Positions 30,470 to 39,718 of a DNA stretch of 64,000 bases are shown one piece after another. The first letter of the stretch is position 1. The number at the start of each line of letters is the position of its first letter. The stretch comes from an uncultured Marivita sp. (GTDB taxonomy: Bacteria; Pseudomonadota; Alphaproteobacteria; Rhodobacterales; Rhodobacteraceae). The stretch spans positions 1,178,001 to 1,242,000 of the forward strand of contig NZ_CANKYW010000001.1 in the NCBI RefSeq assembly GCF_947488135.1, in the 5' to 3' direction. The notes beneath the pieces are model-generated. The model had not been told where the DNA came from, did no database searches, and was given only the letters and a program-made list of their open reading frames with translations. A program made the translations under genes and the position numbers.

Positions 30470-31161
30470 GTGCGGATCAACCCGACCAACCGGCCCTGCA
30501 CCTTGACCGCACCGACCGGCAGGATACGCGACTCATGCGCCGGGTTCGCCGCTTCGAGGATGATGCTTTCGCCCTTGCGCTTGTAGCGCTTCAGCGTTGC
30601 CTCGTACCCTTCGATCTGTGCCACGACGATATCACCATTATCTGCGACCGAGGTTTCCCGGATCACCACGATGTCACCATCGTTGATGCCTGCTTCGATC
30701 ATGGAGTCGCCTTTGACCTCCAGCGCGTAGTGATTCCCCGCGCCCGAAAGCATCGCGCCCGGGATCGTCACCTTGGGCGGGAGATCGTTGATTTCCTGGA
30801 TCGGAACACCCGCCGCGATCCGACCCATCAGGTCCACGCCGACCGCATCCGTCGCCTCGACCTCGACCGCATTGGCGGGCGGCGGGACATCCGGCAGATC
30901 CCCGTCGATCACCTGCGGTGTGAACCCAGGCCGCTTGGCCGCGAGCGTATCGGGAAGCTTCACAATCTCGATCGCGCGCGCCCGGTGGGCAAGGCGGCGA
31001 ATGAAACCACGTTCTTCGAGCGCGGTGATCAGGCGGTGAATGCCCGATTTGGAGCGCAAATCCAGCGCCTCTTTCATTTCGTCAAAGCTTGGCGGGACAC
31101 CGTCGCGCGCCACGCGTTTGCTGATGAAGTTCAGCAGGTCGAGTTGTTTTTTGGTCAGCAT
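30463..31161 (-). CDS. lexA: SOS repressor LexA
   Basis: 232 residues. The N-terminal winged helix (~1-65: [24 protein letters not shown]) binds SOS boxes. The self-cleavage site is Ala117-Gly118 in GRIAAGVP; the catalytic pair is Ser153 (GDSMIEAG) and Lys191 (EATLKR). The long linker is typical of alphaproteobacteria. GGAGG ribosome site. A LexA box 34 bp upstream overlaps its own promoter. It is separated from moeA by 86 bp and can be transcribed independently. Confidence 0.97.
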   Translation of the reverse strand: MLTKKQLDLLNFISKRVARDGVPPSFDEMKEALDLRSKSGIHRLITALEERGFIRRLAHRARAIEIVKLPDTLAAKRPGFTPQVIDGDLPDVPPPANAVEVEATDAVGVDLMGRIAAGVPIQEINDLPPKVTIPGAMLSGAGNHYALEVKGDSMIEAGINDGDIVVIRETSVADNGDIVVAQIEGYEATLKRYKRKGESIILEAANPAHESRILPVGAVKVQGRLVGLIRTY

Positions 31162-31194
31162 TGTCTGCCTCCGCTCGCATGATCCTCACCGTTT

Positions 31195-31223
31195 GTTCTA
31201 CTGTTGTTCCTGTTTTGTGTCAA
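31195..31223 (-). promoter_or_regulatory. lexA promoter with autoregulatory LexA box
   Basis: GTTC-TACTGTT-GTTC at 31195-31209 is a perfect SOS box. On the minus strand TTGACA (31223-31218) is a consensus -35, the spacer is 17 bp, and TAGAAC (31200-31195) is the -10, inside the box. LexA binding would block this promoter. lexA autoregulation is established in the family; binding here is inferred from the match. Confidence 0.85.
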
Positions 31224-31247
31224 GAATCCGTGAACATGGGCGAAAAA

Positions 31248-32417
31248 TCAACGTATGGGCAGATACTCCACTGTCTCACCGGCCGCGCGCGGTCCGTCTT
31301 TCGGGGGCCGAACGATCAGCGCATCGGCCTGACCCAGGATGCTAAGAAGCGAACTGTCCTGAGAGCCAAAGGCCACCAGACCCGGGCCTTCGAACCGCGC
31401 CCGCATGTAATGCTCGCGCGGGCCATTGGCGGGCAGGGCCTCGGCCAAAGGGGCGTTTTTCCGAGGTGCCGCCGCTGCCGGCAGGCCCAACATCGCGCGC
31501 ACCACCGGGGCCACGAAGACATGCCCGCAGACCATCGCCGACACGGGATTGCCCGGCAAACCGATCATCATCGCCTCGCCAAAATTCCCTGCCATCAATG
31601 GCTTACCGGGGCGCATGGCCACCTTGTAGAAGCTTTGGTCAAAGCCAAGCTGCGGCGCAAGCCGCGCCACCACGTCATGATCCCCGACCGACGCGCCGCC
31701 GATGGTGACAATGAGATCAGCCCCCTTGGTCAACTCGAACGCGGTACGCAACGACGCCTCGTTGTCCCGCGCGATGGGCAAAAGACGCGGCTCTGCCCCC
31801 AGATCCCGCATCAGCGCGTGCAAACCCATCGTGTTGGACGCGATGATCTGGTCCGGACCCGGCGTTTCGCCTGGCATCACCAACTCGTCGCCTGTCGAAA
31901 TCAGCGCAACGACGGGGCGGCGCGCCACCGGCACCTCCGCGACATTCATCGCCGCCATCAGCGCGATGTCGTTGGGTCCGATCACCCGACCCGCACGAAC
32001 CCGGTCGCCAACTCGAAAATCGCCCCCCGCAGGCCGGATATGCGTGTTGTCCTCGGGCGAGTCGCCAATGGTGATCCAGTCGCCTTCTCGGGTGACATCC
32101 TCTTGAATCACAACCGCTTTCGCGCCCCGCGGCACCGGCGCGCCGGTGAAGATCCGCACCGCCTCGCCATGTTTTACCGTTTGGTCAAATCCATGCCCGG
32201 CGGCAGCTTCCCCGATCACCCGAAGCCGCAGGCCCGGCGCCACCTCTGTCACCGCGTAGCCATCCATCGCCGACCCATCGAAAGGCGGCTGGTCGCGCGT
32301 CGCGGCCACGTCCTCTGCCAGCACCCGCCCATGCGCTTGTAACAGCGGCACCGTCTCGGACCCAAGCGGGCGGGCCAGCGCGAACAGATGCTCCAGCGCC
32401 TCCGCGACCGAAATCAT
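31248..32417 (-). CDS. moeA: Molybdopterin molybdenumtransferase
   Basis: 389 residues. Inserts molybdate into adenylated molybdopterin during Moco synthesis. The N-terminal block [16 protein letters not shown] is the MoeA signature; [11 protein letters not shown] and [10 protein letters not shown] mark the MogA-like domain 3; domain IV follows. The ATG at 32417 overlaps the moaC stop (ATGA). Part of the run ung-trpC-moaC-moeA. Confidence 0.95.
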   Translation of the reverse strand: MISVAEALEHLFALARPLGSETVPLLQAHGRVLAEDVAATRDQPPFDGSAMDGYAVTEVAPGLRLRVIGEAAAGHGFDQTVKHGEAVRIFTGAPVPRGAKAVVIQEDVTREGDWITIGDSPEDNTHIRPAGGDFRVGDRVRAGRVIGPNDIALMAAMNVAEVPVARRPVVALISTGDELVMPGETPGPDQIIASNTMGLHALMRDLGAEPRLLPIARDNEASLRTAFELTKGADLIVTIGGASVGDHDVVARLAPQLGFDQSFYKVAMRPGKPLMAGNFGEAMMIGLPGNPVSAMVCGHVFVAPVVRAMLGLPAAAAPRKNAPLAEALPANGPREHYMRARFEGPGLVAFGSQDSSLLSILGQADALIVRPPKDGPRAAGETVEYLPIR

Positions 32418-32890
32418 TGCGCCTCGTACCGCCCTGATTTTCCGCCATCTTTCAGCATCACGCGGATGCCGGTGATTTCCATCGCCTTGTCCACGGCCTT
32501 GGCCATGTCGTAGACCGTGAGCGCCGCCGTCGACACCGCCGTGAGTGCCTCCATCTCGACCCCGGTCTGGCCCGTGGTCTTGACCGTCGCCTCGATCCGA
32601 AGGCCGGGCAGGTCCGGCGCCGGTGTCAACTCCACCGCGACCTTTGTCACTGGCAAGGGATGACACAACGGAATCAGCTCGGGCGTTTTCTTCGCCCCCA
32701 TGATCCCGGCCAATCGTGCAACGCCGATCACGTCGCCCTTTTTGGCGCGACCTTCGGTAATGATATCAAACGTTTCCCGCGCCATCTTGATGTAGCCCTC
32801 GGCCACGGCCACGCGCGCGGTCACGGCCTTGTCCGACACATCCACCATGTGGGCGTCGCCCTTGGCGTCGAAATGCGTAAGTCCGCTCAT
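32414..32890 (-). CDS. moaC: Cyclic pyranopterin monophosphate synthase
   Basis: 158 residues. Acts with MoaA in the first step of molybdenum cofactor synthesis. [15 protein letters not shown] and the catalytic LIPLCHPLP and [16 protein letters not shown] blocks are intact, as is the MAKAVDK C-terminal helix. Four-base overlaps link it to trpC upstream and moeA downstream. Confidence 0.96.
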   Translation of the reverse strand: MSGLTHFDAKGDAHMVDVSDKAVTARVAVAEGYIKMARETFDIITEGRAKKGDVIGVARLAGIMGAKKTPELIPLCHPLPVTKVAVELTPAPDLPGLRIEATVKTTGQTGVEMEALTAVSTAALTVYDMAKAVDKAMEITGIRVMLKDGGKSGRYEAQ

Positions 32891-33690
32891 GCCGCCACCG
32901 GATCGGCCAGCAGCGCGCGCGTCGCCTCGGCCACATCCGCCTGCCGCATGAGGCTTTCGCCGATCAGGAAACTCCGCGCGCCGTGTGACGCCATGTTGGC
33001 AAGGTCGGCGGGTGTGAACAGACCGGATTCCGAAATCAGCATCCGGTCGTTCGGCACGTGCTTCGAAAGTTCACGTGTCGTCTCAAGAGTGGTCTCGAAC
33101 GTCTTGAGATTGCGATTGTTTACACCGATCAGTGGGGATTTCAGTTCGAGCGCCCGATCCAGTTCATCCCGGTCGTGCACCTCGATCAACGCGTCCATGC
33201 CCCAGGCGGTCGCGGCATCCTCCAACTCGGCGGCCTGCGCGTCCGATACGCTGGCCATGATGATGAGGATGCAATCCGCCCCAAGGCTTCGCGCCTCGGC
33301 GACCTGGTAGGTGTCATACATAAAATCCTTGCGCAACGCGGGCAGCGACGTGGCCGCACGCGCCACCACGAGGTAGGACTTGTCACCCTGGAAACTGGGC
33401 GTGTCGGTCAGCACCGACAGGCAGGTCGCGCCTCCGGCCTCATACGCCTGCGCCAGGGTCGCCGGTTCGAAATCGGCGCGGATCAGCCCCTTGGAGGGCG
33501 AGGCCTTCTTGACTTCGGCAATCAACCCGTAGCCCGTCACCTGCGCTGTGCGCAGCGCGGCACCGAAGGGCCGCACCGGGCTTGCGGCCTTCGCGGCGGC
33601 CTCAATCTCCGACAAGGGCACGCGCGCCTTGTCGGCGGCCACTTCCTCGAGCTTGTAGGCCTTGATGGTGTCGAGAATGGTTGCGCTCAT
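32887..33690 (-). CDS. trpC: Indole-3-glycerol phosphate synthase
   Basis: 267 residues, (beta/alpha)8 barrel. Catalytic Lys and Glu occur in [10 protein letters not shown] and the barrel strands; [11 protein letters not shown] and [13 protein letters not shown] are family signatures, with MLISESGL near the end. Tryptophan synthesis step 4. It overlaps moaC and ung by 4 bp each, so it is cotranscribed with them rather than directly after trpD. Confidence 0.96.
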   Translation of the reverse strand: MSATILDTIKAYKLEEVAADKARVPLSEIEAAAKAASPVRPFGAALRTAQVTGYGLIAEVKKASPSKGLIRADFEPATLAQAYEAGGATCLSVLTDTPSFQGDKSYLVVARAATSLPALRKDFMYDTYQVAEARSLGADCILIIMASVSDAQAAELEDAATAWGMDALIEVHDRDELDRALELKSPLIGVNNRNLKTFETTLETTRELSKHVPNDRMLISESGLFTPADLANMASHGARSFLIGESLMRQADVAEATRALLADPVAA

Positions 33691-34334
33691 GGGTCGGTCC
33701 AGTTGATCGGGGCGTGTCCCTGTTCTTTAAGCCACGCGTTCACGGTGGAAAAGGGGCGCGACCCGAAAAACCCGCGCCGCGCCGAAAGCGGCGAGGGATG
33801 CGCGCTTTGCAGCACCAGATGTCCGTACCCGTCGAGCCGCCGTGCATGGGCGCGCGCATCATTGCCCCAAAGCACAAACGCGCGCGGCCGGTCCGACAGC
33901 GCATCGAGCACCTGCGGCACAAGCTTTTGCCATCCCAAGCGCCGATGCCCGCGCGCCTCGAAAGCGGGCACGGTCAGAACGTCGTTCAGAAGCAAGACAC
34001 CCTGGTCCGCCCAGAACCGTAAGTCCCCATTGGGAGGAACTGAACCCACATCCTCGCGCAACTCCTTGAAAATATTGCTCAAGGACCGGGGCAGGAGCCG
34101 CACCTCACCGTCCACCGAAAACGCCAACCCGTGCGCATGGCCGGGCGTCGGATAGGGATCCTGCCCCAGGATCACGACGCGCACATCCTCCGGCGCGCAG
34201 GCCTCGAGTGCTGCGAAGACCTGATCGGACGGCGGCAGCACGTCCCGCTTGTCTTTCACCAATGCAGCGTCAATTGCTGGCAGGTCATCGCGAAAGAACG
34301 GCAAATGACCCCAATTCGCAGGCGGCGTCAGCAT
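33687..34334 (-). CDS. ung: Uracil-DNA glycosylase (family 1)
   Basis: 215 residues. Removes uracil from DNA. The water-activating loop is [18 protein letters not shown] (Asp59), and the leucine loop is [14 protein letters not shown] near residue 178. The Phe/Asn uracil pocket (LLNDVLTV) is present. The gene sits between trpD and trpC, overlapping trpC by 4 bp and separated from trpD by 124 bp of repeats and palindromes. No LexA box is seen directly upstream. A second, unrelated uracil-DNA enzyme (UdgX) is at 5.3 kb. Confidence 0.95.
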   Translation of the reverse strand: MLTPPANWGHLPFFRDDLPAIDAALVKDKRDVLPPSDQVFAALEACAPEDVRVVILGQDPYPTPGHAHGLAFSVDGEVRLLPRSLSNIFKELREDVGSVPPNGDLRFWADQGVLLLNDVLTVPAFEARGHRRLGWQKLVPQVLDALSDRPRAFVLWGNDARAHARRLDGYGHLVLQSAHPSPLSARRGFFGSRPFSTVNAWLKEQGHAPINWTDP

Positions 34335-34348
34335 GGCGCGCCTCCAGG

Positions 34349-34376
34349 GCTTCTTTGGGCTACAAATACCTCGGGG
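34349..34376 (+). repeat. Dispersed 28-bp intergenic repeat, copy 1
   Basis: Starts GCTTCTTTGGGCT and ends AAATACCTCGGGG. It matches copy 2 on the minus strand at 53922-53949 in 26 of 28 positions. Immediately after it is a GC hairpin CTGGGGC/GCCCCAG (34378-34394), as after copy 2. It lies between ung and trpD. Confidence 0.8.
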
Positions 34377-34393
34377 TCTGGGGCAGCGCCCCA

Positions 34394-34436
34394 GGATTTT
34401 CCGTCGACGGAAAATCCGCGATGCGTCGACGCATCG
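34394..34436. repeat. Paired GTCGAC palindromes between trpD and ung
   Basis: 34394-34417 is a perfect 24-bp palindrome centred on CCGTCGACGG (type A). 34419-34436 is a perfect 18-bp palindrome centred on GCGTCGACGC (type B). One base separates them. Read from the end of trpD (minus strand) the order is B then A, the same as at the other two copies. Confidence 0.8.
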
Positions 34437-34458
34437 CCCGTCGCGCACCACTCAGCCG

Positions 34459-35475
34459 TCACGCCTGCTGCGTGATCCGCGCCAACGCCTTGACCCGCGC
34501 CTTGGCCGCACCGCTGTCGATGCTTTCGGCGGCCATCTCGGCCCCGGCTTTCAGATCATCCACCTTGTCCGCTACGACCAGCGCCGCCGCGGCATTGAGC
34601 AGAACCGCATCGCGATAGGCGCTTTTCTTCCCGTCCAGCAGGGCGCGGAACGCCGCGGCATTCTCGGCCGGGGTGCCGCCCAGGATCTCGCGGAAGGGGT
34701 GGGCGGGCAGTCCCGCATCTTCGGGGTGCACTTCGCGTCCACGGATCTTGCCATTCTCCAGCACCGCTACCTGCGTCGGTTCCGAAATCGAGATCTCGTC
34801 CGTCCCGTCGCCGCCATGCACCAGCCACGCCTTCTCCGAGCCCAGTTCCTTGAGCGTCTCGGCCATCGGGAAGATCAGGTCGATGGCAAAGGCCCCGGTC
34901 AGTTGCCGCGTCACGCCCGCCGGATTGGTCAGCGGACCCAGGATGTTGAAGATCGTCTTCGACCCAAGCTCCTGTCGCACCGGCATGACGTGTTTCATCG
35001 CAGGATGATGCATCGGGGCCATCATGAAGCCGATCCCCGCCTCGGCGATGGCGCGCTCCACGATCTCGGGGCCGACCATGACGTTTATGCCCATTTCGGT
35101 CAGCGCGTCCGCCGCGCCCGATTTCGACGACAGGTTGCGGTTGCCGTGCTTGGCCACCGGAACGCCCGCGCCGGCCACGACGAAGGCGGTCGCGGTGGAT
35201 ATGTTGAGCGTGCCCATGCCGTCGCCGCCTGTTCCGACGATGTCCATCGCGCCCTCGGGGGCCTTTACCGGCGTGCATTTGGCCCGCATCACCGCTGCCG
35301 CCGCCGCGTATTCCGACACGGCCTCGCCGCGCGCGCGCAGGGCCATCAACAGACCGCCGATCTGGGCGGGCGTGGCCTCACCGTCGAACAGGATCTCGAA
35401 CGCCTGTTCGGCCTGCGACCGGCTTAAGGGGCCTTCGGAGGCGGCGTAGATCAGGGGCTTCATCGCGTCGCTCAT
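34459..35475 (-). CDS. trpD: Anthranilate phosphoribosyltransferase
   Basis: 338 residues. Transfers phosphoribosyl from PRPP to anthranilate. [17 protein letters not shown] binds [21 protein letters not shown] and [13 protein letters not shown] complete the active site. ATG 35475 overlaps the trpG stop by 4 bp. The gene ends in the paired palindromes, which may terminate much of the transcript before ung-trpC. Confidence 0.96.
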   Translation of the reverse strand: MSDAMKPLIYAASEGPLSRSQAEQAFEILFDGEATPAQIGGLLMALRARGEAVSEYAAAAAVMRAKCTPVKAPEGAMDIVGTGGDGMGTLNISTATAFVVAGAGVPVAKHGNRNLSSKSGAADALTEMGINVMVGPEIVERAIAEAGIGFMMAPMHHPAMKHVMPVRQELGSKTIFNILGPLTNPAGVTRQLTGAFAIDLIFPMAETLKELGSEKAWLVHGGDGTDEISISEPTQVAVLENGKIRGREVHPEDAGLPAHPFREILGGTPAENAAAFRALLDGKKSAYRDAVLLNAAAALVVADKVDDLKAGAEMAAESIDSGAAKARVKALARITQQA

Positions 35476-36053
35476 GCGGGCACCTTCAACTCGTTGACGA
35501 AATTCTGGAGCAACGCGTGACCGTGTTCGGACGCGATGCTTTCGGGGTGAAACTGCACGCCGTGCATTGGCAAGTCGCGGTGGCTGAGCCCCATCACCGT
35601 GCCATCCTCCAGCCAGGCCGTCACCTCGAGACAGTCGGGCACGCTGTCCTTGTCCACCACCAGCGAATGATACCGCGTCGCCTCGAAGGGCGAGGGCAGA
35701 CCGGCGAACACGCCTTTGCCAGAATGGTGCATCACCCCCATCTTGCCGTGCACGATCTCGGTGTGGCGCACCACTGTGCCGCCAAAGGCCTGTCCCAACG
35801 TCTGGTGGCCCAGGCACACCCCCAAAAGCGGTGTTTTCGTCTCGGCGGCCGCCAGCGTCAGGGCAAGGCAAATCCCCGCCTGATCCGGGTCGCAGGGGCC
35901 GGGCGACAGAAGGATGCCCGCCGGGTTCAGACCCATCGCGTCCTGCACGGTCAGCGCATCATTGCGCACCACCTTCACGTCGGTGCCCAACTCGCCCAGA
36001 TAATGCACGAGGTTGTAGGTAAAACTGTCGTAATTGTCGATGAGCAGCAGCAT
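35472..36053 (-). CDS. trpG: Anthranilate synthase glutamine amidotransferase subunit
   Basis: 193 residues, class I amidotransferase. Catalytic triad Cys80 (GVCLGHQ), His169 and Glu171 (FHPES). Supplies ammonia to TrpE, which is not in the window. [15 protein letters not shown] at the start is characteristic. Very similar PabA cannot be excluded by sequence alone, but the overlap with trpD argues for TrpG. Confidence 0.95.
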   Translation of the reverse strand: MLLLIDNYDSFTYNLVHYLGELGTDVKVVRNDALTVQDAMGLNPAGILLSPGPCDPDQAGICLALTLAAAETKTPLLGVCLGHQTLGQAFGGTVVRHTEIVHGKMGVMHHSGKGVFAGLPSPFEATRYHSLVVDKDSVPDCLEVTAWLEDGTVMGLSHRDLPMHGVQFHPESIASEHGHALLQNFVNELKVPA

Positions 36054-36204
36054 GGGGCTTTCTTCTATCTCGGGGCTGGCGGGGCAAGGCGCAATCGCGG
36101 TATACATGCGCAGGCAGACCAAGTCGCGTCAAGGGCGCGGGTGGGTCAACCGGCACGACCGAGATGCCGGAGACGCATGAGACGGCAAGGCGAGGGCATT
36201 GAGC

Positions 36205-37887
36205 ATGGCAAGAGGATTTTTGTCAGGGGCCATTTGGGGCACGGTCCTGTCTGTGGGCGGTCTTGGGGTGTGGTCCATCATGGCACCGACGCCGACGGGG
36301 CAGATGACCGAGGTCCAGCCGTCACCGTCTGACACCGACACGCCCGTGATTGTCGCCGAAACCGAGGACAGCACGCCGACGCCCGATGCGGTCGCTGCCC
36401 CGGAAGTCGCTCCGGAACCCGAGACCGACAGCGCGCCCACGGCGTCCACGGACGACACCGATCCGGCTGAAACCACCGAAGATCAGGCGGCGGAGGCTGC
36501 GACTGAGCCCGAGGCGGACACGCCGCCCGCCGAACCCGCCCGACGCCCCGCCGACGTGACCGAGGTGGACCCGGACACCCAGACCCCGGACCTGGCCACC
36601 CCAAGCGAACTGCAGGACGAGACACCGGAAGAGACCGCTGGCGCGCCGATGCCATCCCCTGACACGGGAGAGGCGATTGCCACGCTCACCGAGCCTGCGG
36701 CCCCTGATGCCCCGTCCATCCCCACCGCACCCGGCGCGGACAGCATCCCCGGAACGTCTGGCGCGCCGTCGCTCAGCACGCCGGAGGGCGAAACCGGTCT
36801 CAATATCTCGACCGAGCCCGCACAGCCACCGGCCCCAGCGGTGCCGGATGTCGAAACCGCGCTGGTTCCCGATCCCGAACCGACCGAAACACCAGAGGCC
36901 GAAGTCGAACCGGCCCCCGCCGCCCCGGAAACGGACGCGCCCGAAACGGATGAGGTCGCAACCGCCGAAGACACCGATCCGGCGGACCGCCCGCAGGTTC
37001 GTCGTTTGGTCCCCGCAGCGCCGGAGGGCGCGGAGCCGGAAAGCGCGGAAGAGGACAGTGCCGCGGCGCTTCGGCCCTCCATCGGCCGTCCCGCCGCGTC
37101 GCTCACCGACCGCAACCCGGGGAACTCCGCCCGCCTGCCGTCGATCAGCGACGCACCCGAGACCGCGCCAGACGAGGCGGCGGTGACGCCCTCGGCTGAC
37201 ACCGACGGGATGCCGCCGCTGCAACGCTACGCGGCTCAGGTCGACAGCGATCCGTCGCTGCCCAAGATGTCCATCGTGATGATCGACGACGGCACCGGCC
37301 CGCTTGGCCCCGACACGCTCGACGGGTTCCCGTTCCCTGTCACTTTCGCGCTCGATCCCGGCCAGCCCGGCGCGGCGGAACGCATGGCCGCCTATCGCGC
37401 CCTCGGCTACGAGGTGGCGGCGCTCATTGATCTGCCGGAGGCCGCGCAGCCCACCGATGTGGAGCAGATTCTCGGCGGGGCGACGGCGGCATTGCCCGAA
37501 GCCGTGGCCCTGATCGAAGCACCGGAGGGCGGGCTGCAAGCCACCCGCGCGGTCACGGAACAGGCGGCGAGCTATGCCGCGGACAGTGGGCATGGGCTGG
37601 TGTTTCTGCCCAACGGGCTGAACACGGCGCAGGCGATCGCGCAGCGCGAAAACGTACCGACAATCAGCATCCTGCGCGATTTCGACGGCGATGGGCAGGA
37701 TGCCCGCACAAAACGTCGCTTTCTCGATGGCGCGGCGTTCCGGGCGCGGCAGGATGGTGCGGTGGTGATGCTGGGACGGCTGACACCCGACACGCTGTCG
37801 GCGCTGGTGCTGTGGAGCCTTCAGGACCGCGCTTCGAGCGTGTCCATGGTCCCGGTGTCGACGCTGCTGCTAGAACAGGCGAACTGA
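36205..37887 (+). CDS. Divergent polysaccharide deacetylase family protein with acidic linker
   Basis: 560 residues. One N-terminal membrane segment (~5-27) is followed by some 280 residues very rich in Pro, Glu, Asp, Thr and Ala with almost no lysine, then a C-terminal domain (~335-560, from MPPLQRYAAQV). That domain has MSIVMIDDGTGPLG and FPVTFALDPGQPGA, the divergent polysaccharide deacetylase (DUF610/YibQ-like) signature. The protein is probably anchored in the inner membrane with a periplasm-spanning linker. Enzymatic activity is unproven. Its stop codon is part of a type B palindrome. Confidence 0.88.
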   Translation: MARGFLSGAIWGTVLSVGGLGVWSIMAPTPTGQMTEVQPSPSDTDTPVIVAETEDSTPTPDAVAAPEVAPEPETDSAPTASTDDTDPAETTEDQAAEAATEPEADTPPAEPARRPADVTEVDPDTQTPDLATPSELQDETPEETAGAPMPSPDTGEAIATLTEPAAPDAPSIPTAPGADSIPGTSGAPSLSTPEGETGLNISTEPAQPPAPAVPDVETALVPDPEPTETPEAEVEPAPAAPETDAPETDEVATAEDTDPADRPQVRRLVPAAPEGAEPESAEEDSAAALRPSIGRPAASLTDRNPGNSARLPSISDAPETAPDEAAVTPSADTDGMPPLQRYAAQVDSDPSLPKMSIVMIDDGTGPLGPDTLDGFPFPVTFALDPGQPGAAERMAAYRALGYEVAALIDLPEAAQPTDVEQILGGATAALPEAVALIEAPEGGLQATRAVTEQAASYAADSGHGLVFLPNGLNTAQAIAQRENVPTISILRDFDGDGQDARTKRRFLDGAAFRARQDGAVVMLGRLTPDTLSALVLWSLQDRASSVSMVPVSTLLLEQAN

Positions 37888-37926
37888 CGCGTCGACGCGT
37901 CAGGGGTTTTCCGTCGACGGAAAACC
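37885..37926. repeat. Paired GTCGAC palindromes between deacetylase and DUF1638 genes
   Basis: 37885-37902 is an 18-bp palindrome with GCGTCGACGC core (type B) that includes the TGA stop of the deacetylase gene. 37905-37926 is a 22-bp palindrome with CCGTCGACGG core (type A). They lie between convergent genes; from the plus-strand gene the order is B then A. Confidence 0.8.
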
Positions 37927-37930
37927 GGGC

Positions 37931-38578
37931 CTAGCCCTTCGGACCGGCCCAGATTCCCATCTGCCACTCCAAATCCCCGTAGCCGGTAAAGCGCCGTTCG
38001 AAGGCCAGCCCCAACCGGTCCGCACAGCGTTGCGCGATCTCGGTCAGCTTCGGATCGTCGGTCTGTGCCTGGTAGACCAGCTTTTCGTAATGCCCGAAAT
38101 ACATCTCCCGCAGGTCGGGATGCCGTTCGAGGCCAAGCGGCTTCCAGACGAAAGCGTCGAACTGGCGCGCGAGGAAATCGGTCAGGTAGAAAGCGGTGAT
38201 CTCGTCACGCTGGGCAAAGGCGTCGTTGCCCTCGAAAAAGCTGTAGCAATGCGGACCGGCGATCATCTCGACCCCCATCTCGGCACAGGCCGCCTCAAGC
38301 AACCCGCCAGTGCCGCAATCGGCGTAGGCGACAAAGATGCTTTGATAGGCGTCGCGATGGGCGTGCACGGCATTGCGGACGGCACCCACGATCTTTTCGG
38401 GATGATTGTGCAGGATCGCCGGAAGGCAGGTGAGATCCAGATGGGTCCAACCATGTGCATCACGCACCGCCAGGATTTCCCGCGCCAGGGCACCGCAGGC
38501 GATGATCAGCACACGACCCGCGCCACGTGCGTCCAATCCCGCATGTGTCAGCGTGGTGTCGTCAGGCAGGCTCGTCAT
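37931..38578 (-). CDS. DUF1638 domain protein linked to split methionine synthase
   Basis: 215 residues. Cys-containing loops LIIACGALAREI, FVAYADCGTGG and AGPHCYSFFEG are the DUF1638 pattern, suggesting metal or corrinoid contact. The family is found beside corrinoid proteins, as here. I recall genetic work in a Phaeobacter linking a DUF1638 protein to a split B12-dependent methionine synthase, perhaps in cobalamin reactivation. ATG 38578 is chosen; the small membrane protein gene overlaps its start. Confidence 0.82.
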   Translation of the reverse strand: MTSLPDDTTLTHAGLDARGAGRVLIIACGALAREILAVRDAHGWTHLDLTCLPAILHNHPEKIVGAVRNAVHAHRDAYQSIFVAYADCGTGGLLEAACAEMGVEMIAGPHCYSFFEGNDAFAQRDEITAFYLTDFLARQFDAFVWKPLGLERHPDLREMYFGHYEKLVYQAQTDDPKLTEIAQRCADRLGLAFERRFTGYGDLEWQMGIWAGPKG

Positions 38579-38735
38579 CGCCGGGCACATGGGCAAGACC
38601 CCAGCGCGCCAGAAGGCCCAGAGCGATCAGCGCGGGCAAGACCTTGAGAATGCCGAACTGCGCCATGGCCCAAACGGTCAGGCCAGAGGCCGCGATCACG
38701 GCCAGGATCATGGAAACGAAGGTGGTCACGGGCAT
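38562..38735 (-). CDS. Small two-helix membrane protein
   Basis: 57 residues with two hydrophobic segments (FVSMILAVIAASGLTVWAM and ILKVLPALIALGLLARW). A strong AAGGAG ribosome site precedes ATG 38735. Its last 17 bp overlap the start of the DUF1638 gene, so the two are coupled. Function unknown; its position between the corrinoid and DUF1638 genes suggests the same pathway. Confidence 0.7.
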   Translation of the reverse strand: MPVTTFVSMILAVIAASGLTVWAMAQFGILKVLPALIALGLLARWGLAHVPGDDEPA

Positions 38736-38778
38736 GTTGATCTCCTTGTCCTGAAAATATGGGGCAGATTGATCCATA

Positions 38779-38806
38779 AGAAAAGGCCTCGCCGGTGGGC
38801 GAGGCC
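38779..38806 (-). terminator. Terminator after the corrinoid protein gene
   Basis: Perfect 9-bp stem GGCCTCGCC/GGCGAGGCC with a GGTG loop; on the minus strand it is followed by TTTTCTT. Located 25 bp after the corrinoid gene stop, so the small membrane protein and DUF1638 genes are probably reached by read-through or by a separate promoter. Confidence 0.8.
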
Positions 38807-38830
38807 GAAAAAGCGTCAATTCGCGCAGTC

Positions 38831-39535
38831 TTATCCGGCGGCGAGTTGATTGTGCTTGCGCCCGACAAAGGTTTTCGCCGTTTCGACCGCCACCGCGGCG
38901 TCGCGGCAATAGGCGTCTGCGCCGATGGCCTTGCCGAATTCCTCGTTCAACGGGGCGCCACCGACCAACACGATGTAATCGTCGCGAATGCCTTTCTCGA
39001 CCATCGTGTCGATGACGACCTTCATGTAGGGCATCGTCGTGGTGAGCAGGGCCGACATGCCAAGGATGTCCGGCTGTTCGGCCTCGATCGCGTCGAGATA
39101 GCTGTCCACAGGGTTGTTGATGCCCAGATCGACCACCTCGAACCCGGCGCCTTCCATCATCATCGACACGAGGTTCTTGCCGATGTCGTGGATGTCACCC
39201 TTCACGGTGCCGATCACCATCTTGCCGACGCGCGGAGCACCGGTTTCCACCAGAAGCGGCTTCAGGATGGCCATGCCGCCCTTCATCGCGTTGGCGGCCA
39301 GAAGCACCTCGGGGACGAAAAGAATGCCGTCCCGGAAATCGTTGCCGACAATGGTCATGCCCCCGACCAGTGCCTTGGTCAGGATGTCGTAAGGCTGCCA
39401 GCCGCGTTCGAGCAGGATGTTCACCGCCTCCTCGATCTCTTCCTTGAGCCCGTCGTAAAGGTCGTCGAACATCTGCTCGACAAGTTCCTCGTCGTTCAGG
39501 TCCGCCAGAATGATATCGTCTTCTTCGTCAGCCAT
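38831..39535 (-). CDS. Corrinoid (B12-binding) methyltransferase protein, MtbC/MetH-like
   Basis: 234 residues. The N-terminal cap of helices (~20-100, EVLLAANAMKGGM) and the Rossmann B12 domain are those of MtbC/MetH modules. The cobalt ligand motif DxHxxG is Asp114-Ile-His116-Asp-Ile-Gly119, with SALLTTTMPYM and VGGAPLN later. It would carry the methyl group for a homocysteine methyltransferase (gene at 41.2 kb). The pterin-binding and reactivation domains of MetH are missing, so it acts in a split system or with methylamine-type methyltransferases. Confidence 0.9.
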   Translation of the reverse strand: MADEEDDIILADLNDEELVEQMFDDLYDGLKEEIEEAVNILLERGWQPYDILTKALVGGMTIVGNDFRDGILFVPEVLLAANAMKGGMAILKPLLVETGAPRVGKMVIGTVKGDIHDIGKNLVSMMMEGAGFEVVDLGINNPVDSYLDAIEAEQPDILGMSALLTTTMPYMKVVIDTMVEKGIRDDYIVLVGGAPLNEEFGKAIGADAYCRDAAVAVETAKTFVGRKHNQLAAG

Positions 39536-39683
39536 GTATGTCACTCCAGACGCCGGCGGTTCGGCCAGCGATTGCTTTTCCGACTATTCGTGGTTTTGCG
39601 GCGCAGCCACTTGGTGAAATCCGACATGCGCGCGAACGCAACCGACGCGCATCACCGGGTTGCGTGCCCGATGCGACGCATTC

Positions 39684-39712
39684 TTGTGGATGTTCCGTTT
39701 CTGTTCTACATT
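39684..39712 (+). promoter_or_regulatory. LexA-boxed promoter of the PA0069-type radical SAM gene
   Basis: GTTC-CGTTTCT-GTTC at 39692-39706 is a perfect SOS box. It fills the 17-bp spacer between TTGTGG (39684-39689, -35) and TACATT (39707-39712, -10). The ATG at 39719 is 6 bases after the -10 and has no ribosome site, so a leaderless, damage-induced mRNA is predicted. Confidence 0.8.
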
Positions 39713-39718
39713 CGCGCG

